A stretch of 64,000 nt of DNA from Humibacter ginsenosidimutans (GTDB taxonomy: Bacteria; Actinomycetota; Actinomycetes; Actinomycetales; Microbacteriaceae), in contig NZ_CP042305.1 in NCBI RefSeq assembly GCF_007859675.1, forward strand, positions 3,348,001 to 3,412,000. The letters run 5' to 3'. Below the pieces are notes generated by a model. The model did no database searches and was not told the origin of the DNA. It saw nothing but the letters and a program-made list of their open reading frames with translations. Positions 18,609-27,126 of this stretch are shown here, piece after piece; positions within the stretch are counted from its first letter, which is position 1, and each line of letters opens with the position of its first letter. The translations under genes and the position numbers were made by a program.

Positions 18609-18680
18609 CGGACAAGTTGACCACGCCGACCGCCAGACCGCACTCGTTCGCCCGGCTTCGGGTCGACGGGAATACGCATG

Positions 18681-18694
18681 AACGATATATCGTT
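18681..18694. promoter_or_regulatory. Orphan palindromic operator AACGATATATCGTT
   Basis: A perfect 14-bp palindrome, AT-rich in its core, in the 156-bp spacer between the divergent MFS and ABC exporters. It resembles sites bound by PadR- or TetR-type repressors. No such regulator gene is adjacent. An 11-bp direct repeat ACGCAGCGAGA follows at 18,724-18,734 and 18,741-18,751. Confidence 0.55.
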
Positions 18695-18764
18695 GATAGG
18701 TCATGCTGCGACGAGAGGGTTCGACGCAGCGAGATTTCCACGCAGCGAGAAGAGGAGTCGACGC

Positions 18765-20645
18765 ATGAGCGGTATCGGACACGGCCCGGCGCCAGGACAC
18801 GGTCGCGGCAGGGGACACGGCGGCGACATCGCCTCGCAGAAGGCGGCGAACGCGCAGGCGCCGAAGATCCCGCACCTGTTGCGCAGGGTGGGCGCGCTCT
18901 TCGCGCCGCACAAGCTCGCGCTCTCGGTGACGGTGACGCTGGTGCTGATCTCGGCAGCGCTCTCGGTGGTGCCGCCGCTGTTGACGCAGAGGGTGTTCGA
19001 CGACGGGCTCTTCCCGGGCACCGGGCATCCCAACGTCGGAGTGACGATCACGCTGGTGGTCGCGATGATCGTCGTCTACCTCGCCTCGAGCGGGCTCGGC
19101 GTGTGGCAGACCTACCTCACGGCCACGGTCGGCAACAAGGTGATGGGCGCGTTGCGGGTGAAGCTCTTCCGGCACCTGCAGTCGATGGAGCTGAGCTTCT
19201 TCACGCGCACCAAGACGGGGGTCATCCAGTCGCGGCTGCAGAACGATGTCGGCGGCGTGGCGAGCGTGCTCACGAACACCATCTCGAGCGTGCTCGGCAA
19301 CATCGTCACGGTGATCGCGGCCTTCGTCGCGATGCTGCTGCTCAACTGGCAGCTCACGCTGATCGCCGTCGTGCTGATGCCTTTTCTCGTGATCGCCCAG
19401 CGGCGCGTGGGTCAGGTGCGGGCGCGTATCGCCACGGCCACCCAGGAGTCGCTCTCCGACATGACCGCGATCACTCAGGAGACGCTGAGCGTGTCGGGCA
19501 TCCTGCTCTCCAAGAGCTTCAACAGGCAGCACGCCGAGACCGCCCGCTACTCGGCCGAGAACGAGACCCAGGTCGCGCTCCAGGTGAAGGAGACGATGAG
19601 CGGCCAGTGGTTCTTCGCGATGGTGAACATCTTTCTGTCGTCCATCCCCGCCATCGTCTACCTGGTGTCGGCGTGGCTGCTGAACGGTGGCACCACCGAC
19701 ATCACGGCCGGAACCATCGTGGCGTTCACCACGGTGCAGGCGCGGTTGCTGTTCCCGCTGATGGGCATCATGCAGACGGCGCTCAACCTGCAGACCTCCA
19801 GCGCGCTGTTCGCCCGCATCTTCGAGTACCTCGACCTGAAGCCTGCGATTCAGGATGCTCCAGGTGCAGTCGGGCTGTCGGCTTCCGACCCGATCGGCGA
19901 GGTCGAGTTCCGCGACGTGACGTTCCGCTACCCCGACGCCCGAGACGAGGAACGGCCGACGCTCGACGACGTGTCGTTCACCATCCGCCCCGGTCAGTTC
20001 GCGGCCTTCGTGGGCCCTAGCGGCGCGGGCAAGACGACGGTCTCGTACCTCGTTCCGCGGTTGTACGAGGCGTCGGACGGCGCCGTGCTGTTCGGGGGCA
20101 AGGACGTGCGCGCGCTGCAGCACGACTCGCTCATCGACCACATCGGCATCGTCAGCCAGGAGACCTACCTCTTTCACGCGACCATCGCCGAGAACCTCAG
20201 GTACGCGGCACCGGATGCCACGCAGCAGCAGCTCGAGGCGGCGGCGCGGGCCGCGAACATCCACGACACCATCGCGGGGTTCCCCGACGGCTACGACACA
20301 GTCGTGGGGGAGCGCGGGTACCGGCTCTCCGGTGGCGAGAAGCAGCGCATCGCGATCGCGAGGGTGCTGCTGAAGGATCCGGAGGTGCTCATCCTCGACG
20401 AGGCGACGAGCGCGCTCGACACCATCTCGGAGCGTGTTGTGCAGCAGGCTCTCGACTCCGCCTCGCACGGGCGAACGACGCTTGCCATCGCGCACCGGCT
20501 CTCGACGGTGATCGGCGCCGACGTCATCTTCGTGATCGACCGCGGCCGCGTTGTCGAGCACGGCACCCACGCCGAGCTGCTCGCCCTCGACGGCGAGTAT
20601 GCGCGGCTCTACGAGGAGCAGGCGCGGGTGAGCGTTGCCGCGTAG
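18765..20645 (+). CDS. ABC exporter, fused permease-ATPase (MsbA/LmrA-like half transporter)
   Basis: 626 aa. The first 45 residues are Gly/His/Arg-rich (GHGPAPGHGRGRGHGG), then six membrane helices (about 50-340) and an ABC ATPase domain with Walker A GPSGAGKTT, signature LSGGEKQRIAIA, Walker B VLILDEATSALD and H-loop IAHRLST. It works as a homodimer, or pairs with another half transporter, to export lipids, drugs or peptides. The ATG at 18765 has GAGGAG 7 nt upstream; an upstream in-frame ATG at 18,678 overlaps the operator palindrome and lacks an RBS. Substrate unknown. Confidence 0.87.
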   Translation: MSGIGHGPAPGHGRGRGHGGDIASQKAANAQAPKIPHLLRRVGALFAPHKLALSVTVTLVLISAALSVVPPLLTQRVFDDGLFPGTGHPNVGVTITLVVAMIVVYLASSGLGVWQTYLTATVGNKVMGALRVKLFRHLQSMELSFFTRTKTGVIQSRLQNDVGGVASVLTNTISSVLGNIVTVIAAFVAMLLLNWQLTLIAVVLMPFLVIAQRRVGQVRARIATATQESLSDMTAITQETLSVSGILLSKSFNRQHAETARYSAENETQVALQVKETMSGQWFFAMVNIFLSSIPAIVYLVSAWLLNGGTTDITAGTIVAFTTVQARLLFPLMGIMQTALNLQTSSALFARIFEYLDLKPAIQDAPGAVGLSASDPIGEVEFRDVTFRYPDARDEERPTLDDVSFTIRPGQFAAFVGPSGAGKTTVSYLVPRLYEASDGAVLFGGKDVRALQHDSLIDHIGIVSQETYLFHATIAENLRYAAPDATQQQLEAAARAANIHDTIAGFPDGYDTVVGERGYRLSGGEKQRIAIARVLLKDPEVLILDEATSALDTISERVVQQALDSASHGRTTLAIAHRLSTVIGADVIFVIDRGRVVEHGTHAELLALDGEYARLYEEQARVSVAA

Positions 20646-20657
20646 AGACCCCGGCGT

Positions 20658-20691
20658 CGAGGATGCATCCATGGAGGTGCGCCGATCCTCG
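20658..20691. terminator. Hairpin between ABC exporter and LacI gene
   Basis: CGAGGAT (20658-20664) pairs with ATCCTCG (20685-20691). The stem is only 7 bp, but it is well placed between convergent genes. The remaining spacer also holds a TGACATGTCA palindrome (20724-20733) of unknown role. Confidence 0.45.
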
Positions 20692-20810
20692 CCCCGGTAG
20701 GCAATCCCGCTCCGCCGGGCGAGTGACATGTCATCGCGTGCCGCCGTTGAAAGTCGCCTAGCGGACCTCGGCGGACGGTTCCTTCGGCGGGTATGTCGAG
20801 TTGCGTTCGA

Positions 20811-21797
20811 TCAGTCTGACGTGCAGGGGGTGATTGGCTGGTCGATCGTCTGACCCTCGATGGCAGTGAGCAGGAGCTGCGCTGCGTTGAGCGCTTTCGT
20901 GTAGACATCCTGGTCGATCGAGGTCAGCTTGGGCGTGATGTAGTTGTCGACGTCGAGATTGTCGAAGCCCACGACGGAGACGTCCTTCGGAACCGCGATC
21001 TCTTGCTCTCGGAGCCCCTCGATGATGCCGATGGCCAGCACGTCGGCAGTGGCGAACACGGCCGTTATCGCCGGGTGGCGGGACGTGAGTTCACGGCCGA
21101 TGGCGATACCTGCTTCATATGTGGACTCGCCTTCCTCACGATCCGCTGGATCCCACTCGGCGTCCGCCTCCCCAAACGCTGCGATGAACCCCGCGAAGCG
21201 TTCGTGGATGACACCCGTGGTTCCGATGTCGGGACCTGCGAACAGGATGCGTCGGTGTCCCTGGGTGAGGAGGTGCGCTGCGGCGAGGCGACCGCCCTGG
21301 AAGTCGTCGGAGCGGACTTCGATCGCGTCGGTCGTGGATGCGTAGCTGTCCAGGGCGACGATCGTCGTGTTGGCCGGCGGATGGACTCGTTCCACTCCTC
21401 GGTCGGGAAAGCCGAGGAGGATGGCGCCGTCCAGATTCCAAGACCTCAGCGCGATGTCCACTTCTTCGGCTGTCGAGACGCCGCGAAACAGTACGTGGTA
21501 TCCGCGGCCACGAAGCTCGCGCTCGAGCACGCCGAAGACTTCGACGTTGTAGGGGCTGAGTGCGAGAGTGGCGTTCGCCTCTGCGGGGACCAGCAGTCCG
21601 ATGAGTTTCGATGAATCGGCGGCGAGGCTGCGGGCCGAGGCGCTGGGGACGTAGCCGCGGCGACGGGCTATCTGCTCGATGCGTTCGATGGTGGACTCGG
21701 ACACCTTGCCACGTTTGCCGTTGAGCGAGTTCGACACCGTCATGATGCTGACGCCTGCTTCGTCGGCGATGTCTTTCAAGGTGACTCGACGGCTCAC
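20811..21797 (-). CDS. LacI-family repressor of the glucan locus; C-terminus frameshifted
   Basis: 328 aa as read. The N-terminal LacI helix-turn-helix and hinge (VTLKDIADEAGVSIMTVSNS, then RARSLAADSSKLIGLLVP in similar form) is followed by a periplasmic-binding-like sugar domain. The GTG at 21797 has GGGGAG 5 nt upstream. The frame ends at 20811 with QPITPCTSD. In another frame the sequence continues as HPLHVRLIERNSTYPPKEP to a TAG at 20758, which is the usual LacI-family C-terminus. One base therefore seems to be missing near 20,830-20,840, either a real mutation or a read error. It is divergent from the GH13 gene and probably binds the TTTAGCGCTAAA-like sites there and at the GH87 genes. 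Confidence 0.85.
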   Translation of the reverse strand: MSRRVTLKDIADEAGVSIMTVSNSLNGKRGKVSESTIERIEQIARRRGYVPSASARSLAADSSKLIGLLVPAEANATLALSPYNVEVFGVLERELRGRGYHVLFRGVSTAEEVDIALRSWNLDGAILLGFPDRGVERVHPPANTTIVALDSYASTTDAIEVRSDDFQGGRLAAAHLLTQGHRRILFAGPDIGTTGVIHERFAGFIAAFGEADAEWDPADREEGESTYEAGIAIGRELTSRHPAITAVFATADVLAIGIIEGLREQEIAVPKDVSVVGFDNLDVDNYITPKLTSIDQDVYTKALNAAQLLLTAIEGQTIDQPITPCTSD

Positions 21798-21845
21798 GAT
21801 TACTCCCCACGGCACCGAATTTCCTGCTGGTGCGATCATAGCGGG

Positions 21846-21895
21846 TTGACTCGGGATGATATAGCGGTACACTTCCGGAAAGGTATAGCGCTAAA
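21846..21895 (+). promoter_or_regulatory. Promoter of GH13/importer operon with two LacI operators
   Basis: The -35 TTGACT (21846-21851), 16-bp spacer and -10 TACACT (21868-21873). Operator 1, TATAGCGGTACA (21860-21871), overlaps the -10. Operator 2, TATAGCGCTAAA (21884-21895), lies just after the expected start. Their centres are 24 bp apart. Both match the LacI-type pattern TTTAGCGCTAAA and recur near the GH87 genes. Confidence 0.7.
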
Positions 21896-21912
21896 GCAAG
21901 AAAGTGTGATCA

Positions 21913-23634
21913 ATGAAGCTCAGTCCCCGATCCTCGACAGCTCCCGTCGAGGGGCTTGCCGATTCTCCAGTCGCATGGTGGCAAACGGCGGTGGTCTACG
22001 AGGTGTACGTGCGCAGCTTCGCGGATGGCAACGGGGACGGCATCGGTGATCTGGAAGGGGTTCGATCCCGGCTGGGCTATCTGCGCGACCTGGGGGTGGA
22101 CGCCCTGTGGTTCACCCCGTGGTATGCGTCGCCCTGGGTGGACGGCGGATATGACGTGGCCGACTACCGGCAGATCCATCCCGACTTCGGCACGGTCGCC
22201 GAAGCCGAGACGCTGATCGCGGAGGCGGCCGGGTTGGGCATTCGGACCATCGTCGATGTCGTGCCGAACCATGTGTCGTCTCAGCACAGCTGGTTCCGGG
22301 AAGCACTCGCTTCCGCGCCGGGGTCTGAGGCGCGGTCACGGTTCTGGTTCCGTCCCGGGCGCGGCGTACGCGGTCAGGAGCCGCCGACGCGGTGGCCCTC
22401 GAGCTTCTCGGGTGAGACGTGGACGCGTACCACGAACGCGGACGGCAGTCCCGGCGAGTGGTATCTGCACCTGTTCGACGCCGAGCAGCCGGATCTGAAT
22501 TGGGACGACCCGACCGTGCGAAACGAGTTCGAGGATGTCTTGCGGTTCTGGTTCGATCGCGGTGTCGCCGGTGTACGCGTCGATTCGGCGGCCTTCCTGG
22601 TGAAGGATCCCGGACTCCCGGAAATGGAAGCTGAGGGTACGGCCCATCCGTTCTTGGACCGCGACGAGATCCACGACATCTATCGCCGGTGGCGGCTCGT
22701 CACCGACGAGTATCCGCAGCGCGCGCTCGTGGGAGAGATCTGGCTACCCGACCTGGACCGGTTCGCTCGGTATCTGCGGCCGGACGAACTGCACATGGCG
22801 TTCAACTTCGACTTCATGGTGCAACCGTGGGACGCAGGAGCGTTTCGCCATTCGATCGTGGAGACGCTGGCGGTGCACGAACGAGTCGGAGCGCCGGCGA
22901 CCTGGGTGCTGTCGAATCACGACATCACCCGACCAGTCACCCGATACGGCAGAGACGACAGCGCGTTCTCGTTCGAGACCAAGCGTTTCGGCATCCCGAC
23001 CGATCTGGAGCGCGGCACCGCTCGTGCACGCGCGGCCGCTCTGCTGACCGGGGCCCTGCCTGGTGTCTTGTATGTGTACCAGGGTGACGAGCTCGGCTTG
23101 CCCGAGGCCGAGGACCTCCCGACTGAAAGCCGGCACGACCCGATGTTCTTCCGCTCCGAGGGTCGCGACCCGGGACGAGAAGGATGCCGCGTGCCGCTTC
23201 CTTGGACCGCTTCCGGATCATCCTTCGGATTCTCATCTGCATCATCCGGCGGCTCCCGCCGGCCCTGGCTGCCACAGCCGGGGGACTGGGGTGCCTACAG
23301 CGTCGAAGCCGAACGCGCAGATCCCCGCTCGATGCTGTCTCTGTACACCGGAATGATCCGCTTGCGCCGTGACCTCCCCGACCTCACTGACGAGCCCCTG
23401 GAATGGCTGCCGTCGGACGACGACGTGCTCGCTTTCCGACGGGGCGCGGTCAGTTGCGTCGTGAACATGTCCGATCACGGCATCGAACTTCCGCTGGGCG
23501 CACGCGTGCTCATCGGAAGCGCCCCCGTCGCCGAAGGAGCACTCGCTCCTGACACTGCGGTGTGGCTCCACGGCGAGTCGCTTCCCGGCGACACCGCCTC
23601 TCTCCCCGTCGCCCGGCCCGCCTCGGCGGACTGA
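21913..23634 (+). CDS. GH13 alpha-glucosidase (oligo-alpha-glucosidase type)
   Basis: 573 aa, intracellular (no signal peptide). The catalytic TIM barrel starts at WWQTAVVYEVYVRSFADG. GH13 regions: DVVPNH (region I), GVRVDSAAF with the nucleophile Asp at about 224, LVGEIW with the acid/base Glu at about 278, and LSNHDITR with the transition-state Asp at about 337. The QPDLNWDDP segment is typical of the alpha-glucosidase/oligo-1,6-glucosidase branch. It should release glucose from imported alpha-gluco-oligosaccharides, here plausibly alpha-1,3-linked. It is the first gene of the importer operon. A Ser/Gly-rich stretch near 440 (SGSSFGFSSASSGG) is an unusual insertion. Confidence 0.88.
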   Translation: MKLSPRSSTAPVEGLADSPVAWWQTAVVYEVYVRSFADGNGDGIGDLEGVRSRLGYLRDLGVDALWFTPWYASPWVDGGYDVADYRQIHPDFGTVAEAETLIAEAAGLGIRTIVDVVPNHVSSQHSWFREALASAPGSEARSRFWFRPGRGVRGQEPPTRWPSSFSGETWTRTTNADGSPGEWYLHLFDAEQPDLNWDDPTVRNEFEDVLRFWFDRGVAGVRVDSAAFLVKDPGLPEMEAEGTAHPFLDRDEIHDIYRRWRLVTDEYPQRALVGEIWLPDLDRFARYLRPDELHMAFNFDFMVQPWDAGAFRHSIVETLAVHERVGAPATWVLSNHDITRPVTRYGRDDSAFSFETKRFGIPTDLERGTARARAAALLTGALPGVLYVYQGDELGLPEAEDLPTESRHDPMFFRSEGRDPGREGCRVPLPWTASGSSFGFSSASSGGSRRPWLPQPGDWGAYSVEAERADPRSMLSLYTGMIRLRRDLPDLTDEPLEWLPSDDDVLAFRRGAVSCVVNMSDHGIELPLGARVLIGSAPVAEGALAPDTAVWLHGESLPGDTASLPVARPASAD

Positions 23635-23687
23635 CTCGACACACAGCACCGTCCTGTAGTCCCTATCCAGTGAAAGGAACCCGAACA

Positions 23688-25056
23688 ATGAAGTTTCGAG
23701 TCAGGCGCATCGCCCCAATTGCGGGGATCGTCGCGCTCGCCGTCATCCTGAGCGGATGCACCAGCCCCTCGAGTTCCCCCCTCGTCGGGGAAGACCACGA
23801 TCACGGTATCGATCGACACCGGGCTGAAGAAGGACGCCCTGAAGCAGATCGACGACCGGGTGAAGGCCTTCGAAAAGCTCAACCCGAACATCACCGTCAA
23901 AACGCAGCCCTACGACTGGGTGGCGACGACGTTCACCGCGCAACTTGCCGGTGGAACCCTGCCCGACGTGTTCACGGTGCCGTTCACCGACGGGACCTCG
24001 CTCATCAATCAGGGACAGGTGGCCGACATCAGTTCTCTGATCTCCAAGCTGCCCTATGTCGACAAGTTCAATCCCGCGGTGATCAGCAACGCCAAGAGCT
24101 CATCCGGGAAGATCGAGGGCCTCCCGATCTCCGCCTACGGCCAAGCCCTCTACTACAACCGCCAGCTGTTCACGCAGGCCGGTCTGAACCCGGACAAGCC
24201 GCCGACCACGTGGAGCGAACTGCAGACCGATGCGAAGGCCATCGCCGAGAAGACCGGCCAGGCCGGGTTCTCCACGATGACGCAGGAGAACACCGGCGGT
24301 TGGTCGCTGGTCACCCTGGCGTACGCGTTCGGCGGTCGAGCGGAGAAGGTCGACGGCAAGAAGGCGACCGCCACCGTGGACACCAAGCCGTTCCAGAAGG
24401 CTTTGCAGGTGCTGCATGACCTGCGTTGGAACGACAACGCGATGGGTGCAGACTTCCTCTACAACTGGAACAGCATCAACCAGGACTTCGCGGCCGGCAA
24501 AGTCGGCATGTACATCAGCGGCGGCGGCAACTACACCTCGCTGGTGCAGCAGAACGCGATCGACCCGAAGATCGTTGGTGAGACGGTGATCCCGCTCGAC
24601 GGCAAGAACTCGGGTGCACTCGGTGGCGGGACGATCGCCTTCGTGCGCGCCAAGACGAGCAGCGCCGTGCAGGACGCTGCAGTCAAGTGGATCGACTACT
24701 ACTACATGCAGCAGCAGTACGACAAGACAGCGTCGGTGTCGGCGGCGAAGCTGGCCATCGCATCCAACCAGCCCGTCGGCGTGCCGCAGGTGCCGGTGTT
24801 CGACAAGGCCACGTACGACAAGACGCTGGAGTGGACGAAGAAGTATGTCAACGTGCCGCTGAACCAGTTCGCGCCCTACGCCAAGGGCGAGTTCAAGCAG
24901 CAGATTATCCCCGAGCCCGCTCAGCAGACACAGGCGCTTTACGGGAAGCTCGATCCGGTCGTGCAGGCCGTGCTGACGAACAAGAACGCCGATATCCCCA
25001 CGCTGCTGTCGCAGGCGAACACCACCATCCAGTCGTTGCTCGACTCGGGCAACTGA
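23688..25056 (+). pseudogene. Sugar ABC transporter lipoprotein, substrate-binding; frameshifted as read
   Basis: The ATG at 23688, with GAAAGGA upstream, opens a lipoprotein signal (MKFRVRRIAPIAGI, then ILSGC). After CTSPSSSP the frame is lost, and the mature protein continues one frame on from GKTTITVSIDTGLKKDA to the stop at 25056. Removing one C from the C6 run at 23776-23781 restores a normal binding protein of about 455 aa. Motifs of the MalE/UgpB-type family are clear (FEKLNPNITVKTQPYDW, PISAYGQALYYNRQLF). It would capture oligosaccharides for the permeases downstream. It may be a true mutation, a slippage-prone tract or a sequencing error; if true, an internal ATG at 23860 would give a protein lacking the membrane anchor. 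Confidence 0.85.
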
Positions 25057-25065
25057 CATCACCAC

Positions 25066-25118
25066 GGCAGGTGCGGGCGCCGCGCACCCCGATGCGCCCC
25101 GCGGCGCCCGCACCTGCC
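25066..25118 (+). terminator. Intercistronic 19-bp hairpin after binding-protein gene
   Basis: A perfect 19-bp GC stem (25066-25084 with 25100-25118; arm begins GGCAGGTGCGGGCG) and 15-nt loop, 9 bp past the binding-protein stop and 29 bp before the permease start. In sugar ABC operons such hairpins often stabilise the upstream mRNA and reduce permease expression, giving an excess of binding protein. It could also act as a partial terminator. Confidence 0.8.
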
Positions 25119-25147
25119 CCACGGACCCCAACGAGAGATCTTCGTCC

Positions 25148-26113
25148 ATGGCACTGACCACTCATGCCCCGATCGGCAACGACACGGCGCGGCACCCGAA
25201 CCGGAACTCCGCACGAAGGCGTCCGTCGATCCGTCGCTGGGCACACAACGGCGGCGTGACCACCATCGTCTTCTTGCTGCCACTCCTTGTGGTGTTCGGC
25301 GTCTTCTCCTGGTACCCGATCGTCCGCTCGGTGATCATGAGCTTCCAGACGACCAACCTGGTTAGTGCGCCGGTATTCGTCGGCTGGCAGAACTTCGTCG
25401 CCGTCTTCAACGATCCGCTGCTGGGCACCGCCGTGCTCAACACACTTTGGTTCGCCTTGCTCGCCCTGCTGTTCGGCTACCCCATACCCCTCGTCGTCGC
25501 CGTGCTGATGAGCGAAGTGCGCAAGGCGCGCGGCCTGTTCAGCGTGCTGGCCTACCTCCCGGTCGTCGTGCCGCCGGTGGTGGCCGTGCTGCTGTGGAAG
25601 TTCTTCTACAGCGGCAGCGCGAGCGGAGTATTCAACACCGTGCTCGGATGGGTCGGGATACCACCCCAGCCCTGGATCGAGAGCACGGCGAGCGCGATGC
25701 CGTCGCTCGTGCTGGAGGCCACCTGGTCGGCGGCCGGGGGAACCATCATCATCTACCTCGCCGCGCTGATCGGAGTGCCATCAGAGCTCTACGACGCCGC
25801 CGAGGTCGACGGCGCCGGCATCTGGCAGAAGATCTGGCACGTGACCATGCCGTCGCTGCGAGGCATCCTCTTCGTGACATTCATCCTCCAGATCATCGGC
25901 ACGGCACAGGTGTTCCTGCAGCCCTACCTGTTCACCGACGGCGGCCCGAGCAACGCGACCCTGACGATCCTCCTCCTGATCTACAACTACGCCTTCGGCA
26001 ACAGTGCCGGAGGAAGCTACGGGGAAGCAACCGCCCTCAGCATCATGCTCGCCGTCGCCCTGGCGATCCTCTCCTTCATCTACTTCCGCGGAACAAAGCG
26101 TTGGAGCGCATAG
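25148..26113 (+). CDS. Sugar ABC transporter permease, MalF/UgpA-type
   Basis: 321 aa, six membrane helices after a basic N-terminus (RRRPSIRRWAHNGG). The EAA loop that contacts the ATPase reads DAAEVDGAGIWQKIWHVTMP near 220-240. It forms the membrane channel together with the next gene. The TAG stop overlaps the GTG of the second permease (TAGTG at 26111-26115), indicating translational coupling. No ATPase is encoded nearby; actinobacterial sugar importers commonly share an MsiK-type ATPase encoded elsewhere. Confidence 0.9.
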   Translation: MALTTHAPIGNDTARHPNRNSARRRPSIRRWAHNGGVTTIVFLLPLLVVFGVFSWYPIVRSVIMSFQTTNLVSAPVFVGWQNFVAVFNDPLLGTAVLNTLWFALLALLFGYPIPLVVAVLMSEVRKARGLFSVLAYLPVVVPPVVAVLLWKFFYSGSASGVFNTVLGWVGIPPQPWIESTASAMPSLVLEATWSAAGGTIIIYLAALIGVPSELYDAAEVDGAGIWQKIWHVTMPSLRGILFVTFILQIIGTAQVFLQPYLFTDGGPSNATLTILLLIYNYAFGNSAGGSYGEATALSIMLAVALAILSFIYFRGTKRWSA

Positions 26114-27075
26114 TGACCGGCACCATCCCCACCGCAATCCCGACTGAACCACGCAGCGTCCCAACGACCCGATCACGTCGCCGCATGCGAGACGAATCCA
26201 CCGACCGCGGAATCGTCTCCTCAGGCGAATGGCGCCGTCCAGGCATCGGCGCAACCATGCGCATCCTGCACGGGCTCCTGCTCGTCGCCCTGCTGATCTG
26301 CGGCCTGGGGCCCATGCTCTGGCTGCTGAAGTCCGGGCTCACCCCCACCCAGGACACCCTCCGTCAGCCGCTCGCACTGTTTCCCCACGGCATCGACTGG
26401 TCCAACCTCGTCACCGCGTGGACAGACGTGCACGTCGGACAATACGTGGGCAACACCCTCGCGCTCGCGGCGGGCTGCTGGTTCGTGCAGATCGTCGTCG
26501 CCACCACCGGCGGATACGTGCTTTCGGTGCTCCGCCCGCGCTATGGGCGCGCCCTGATGGGGCTGATCCTCGCAACCCTGTTCGTACCCTCGATCGTGCT
26601 GCTCGTACCCCTGTATCTCACGATCCTGAACCCGCCCCTGCTGGGCACATCGATGATCAACACGTTCTGGGCGGTGTGGCTGCCGTCCGGGGCGAGCGCG
26701 TTCAATGTGGTCATCGTCACCCGATTCTTCGACTCGCTGCCGCGCGAGGTGTTCGAGGCCGCCCGCACAGACGGAGCAGGGCCGTTCCGGCTCTTCTGGT
26801 CAGTCGTGCTGCCCATGTCGAGGCCGATCATCGGCGTCGTCTCCGTCTTCGCCGTCATCGCCTCGTTCAACGACTTCCTCTGGCCGTTCCTCGTGCTCCC
26901 AGACCCTTCACTGCAACCGCTATCGGTTCGCCTGCCGAGCATCCAGCCCACCACCGACCTCGGCGTCTTCCTCGCGGCACTCACTATCGCGACGCTCATC
27001 CCAGTGGTCCTGTTCCTGCTCCTGCAACGCTTCTTCCTGCGCGGTGCCGGCATGCAAGGCGCCGTCAAAGGCTGA
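26113..27075 (+). CDS. Sugar ABC transporter permease, MalG/UgpE-type
   Basis: 320 aa from the GTG at 26113, which overlaps the upstream stop and has GGAG 8 nt before it. After a hydrophilic N-terminus of about 50 residues there are six membrane helices. The EAA loop is EAARTDGAGPFRLFWSVVLPM near 215-235. It pairs with the preceding permease. Context (GH13 enzyme, binding protein, secreted GH87 glucanases) points to alpha-gluco-oligosaccharides as substrate. Confidence 0.9.
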   Translation: MTGTIPTAIPTEPRSVPTTRSRRRMRDESTDRGIVSSGEWRRPGIGATMRILHGLLLVALLICGLGPMLWLLKSGLTPTQDTLRQPLALFPHGIDWSNLVTAWTDVHVGQYVGNTLALAAGCWFVQIVVATTGGYVLSVLRPRYGRALMGLILATLFVPSIVLLVPLYLTILNPPLLGTSMINTFWAVWLPSGASAFNVVIVTRFFDSLPREVFEAARTDGAGPFRLFWSVVLPMSRPIIGVVSVFAVIASFNDFLWPFLVLPDPSLQPLSVRLPSIQPTTDLGVFLAALTIATLIPVVLFLLLQRFFLRGAGMQGAVKG

Positions 27076-27126
27076 GACACCAGCTAACTGGTCGCAGAAG
27101 AAGCCCGAAGAACCACGAGGCAGCCG

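Noticed and set aside
18609..20729. N-terminal extension of the MFS gene at 17,028
   Set aside because: The frame stays open antisense to the ABC exporter, but the MFS protein starts properly at the GTG at 18608 and the extension has no coding character.
23688..24419. Treating the lipoprotein-signal frame to 24,419 as a separate protein
   Set aside because: After residue 31 it is an Arg/His-rich out-of-frame translation of the binding protein; a one-base shift explains both halves.
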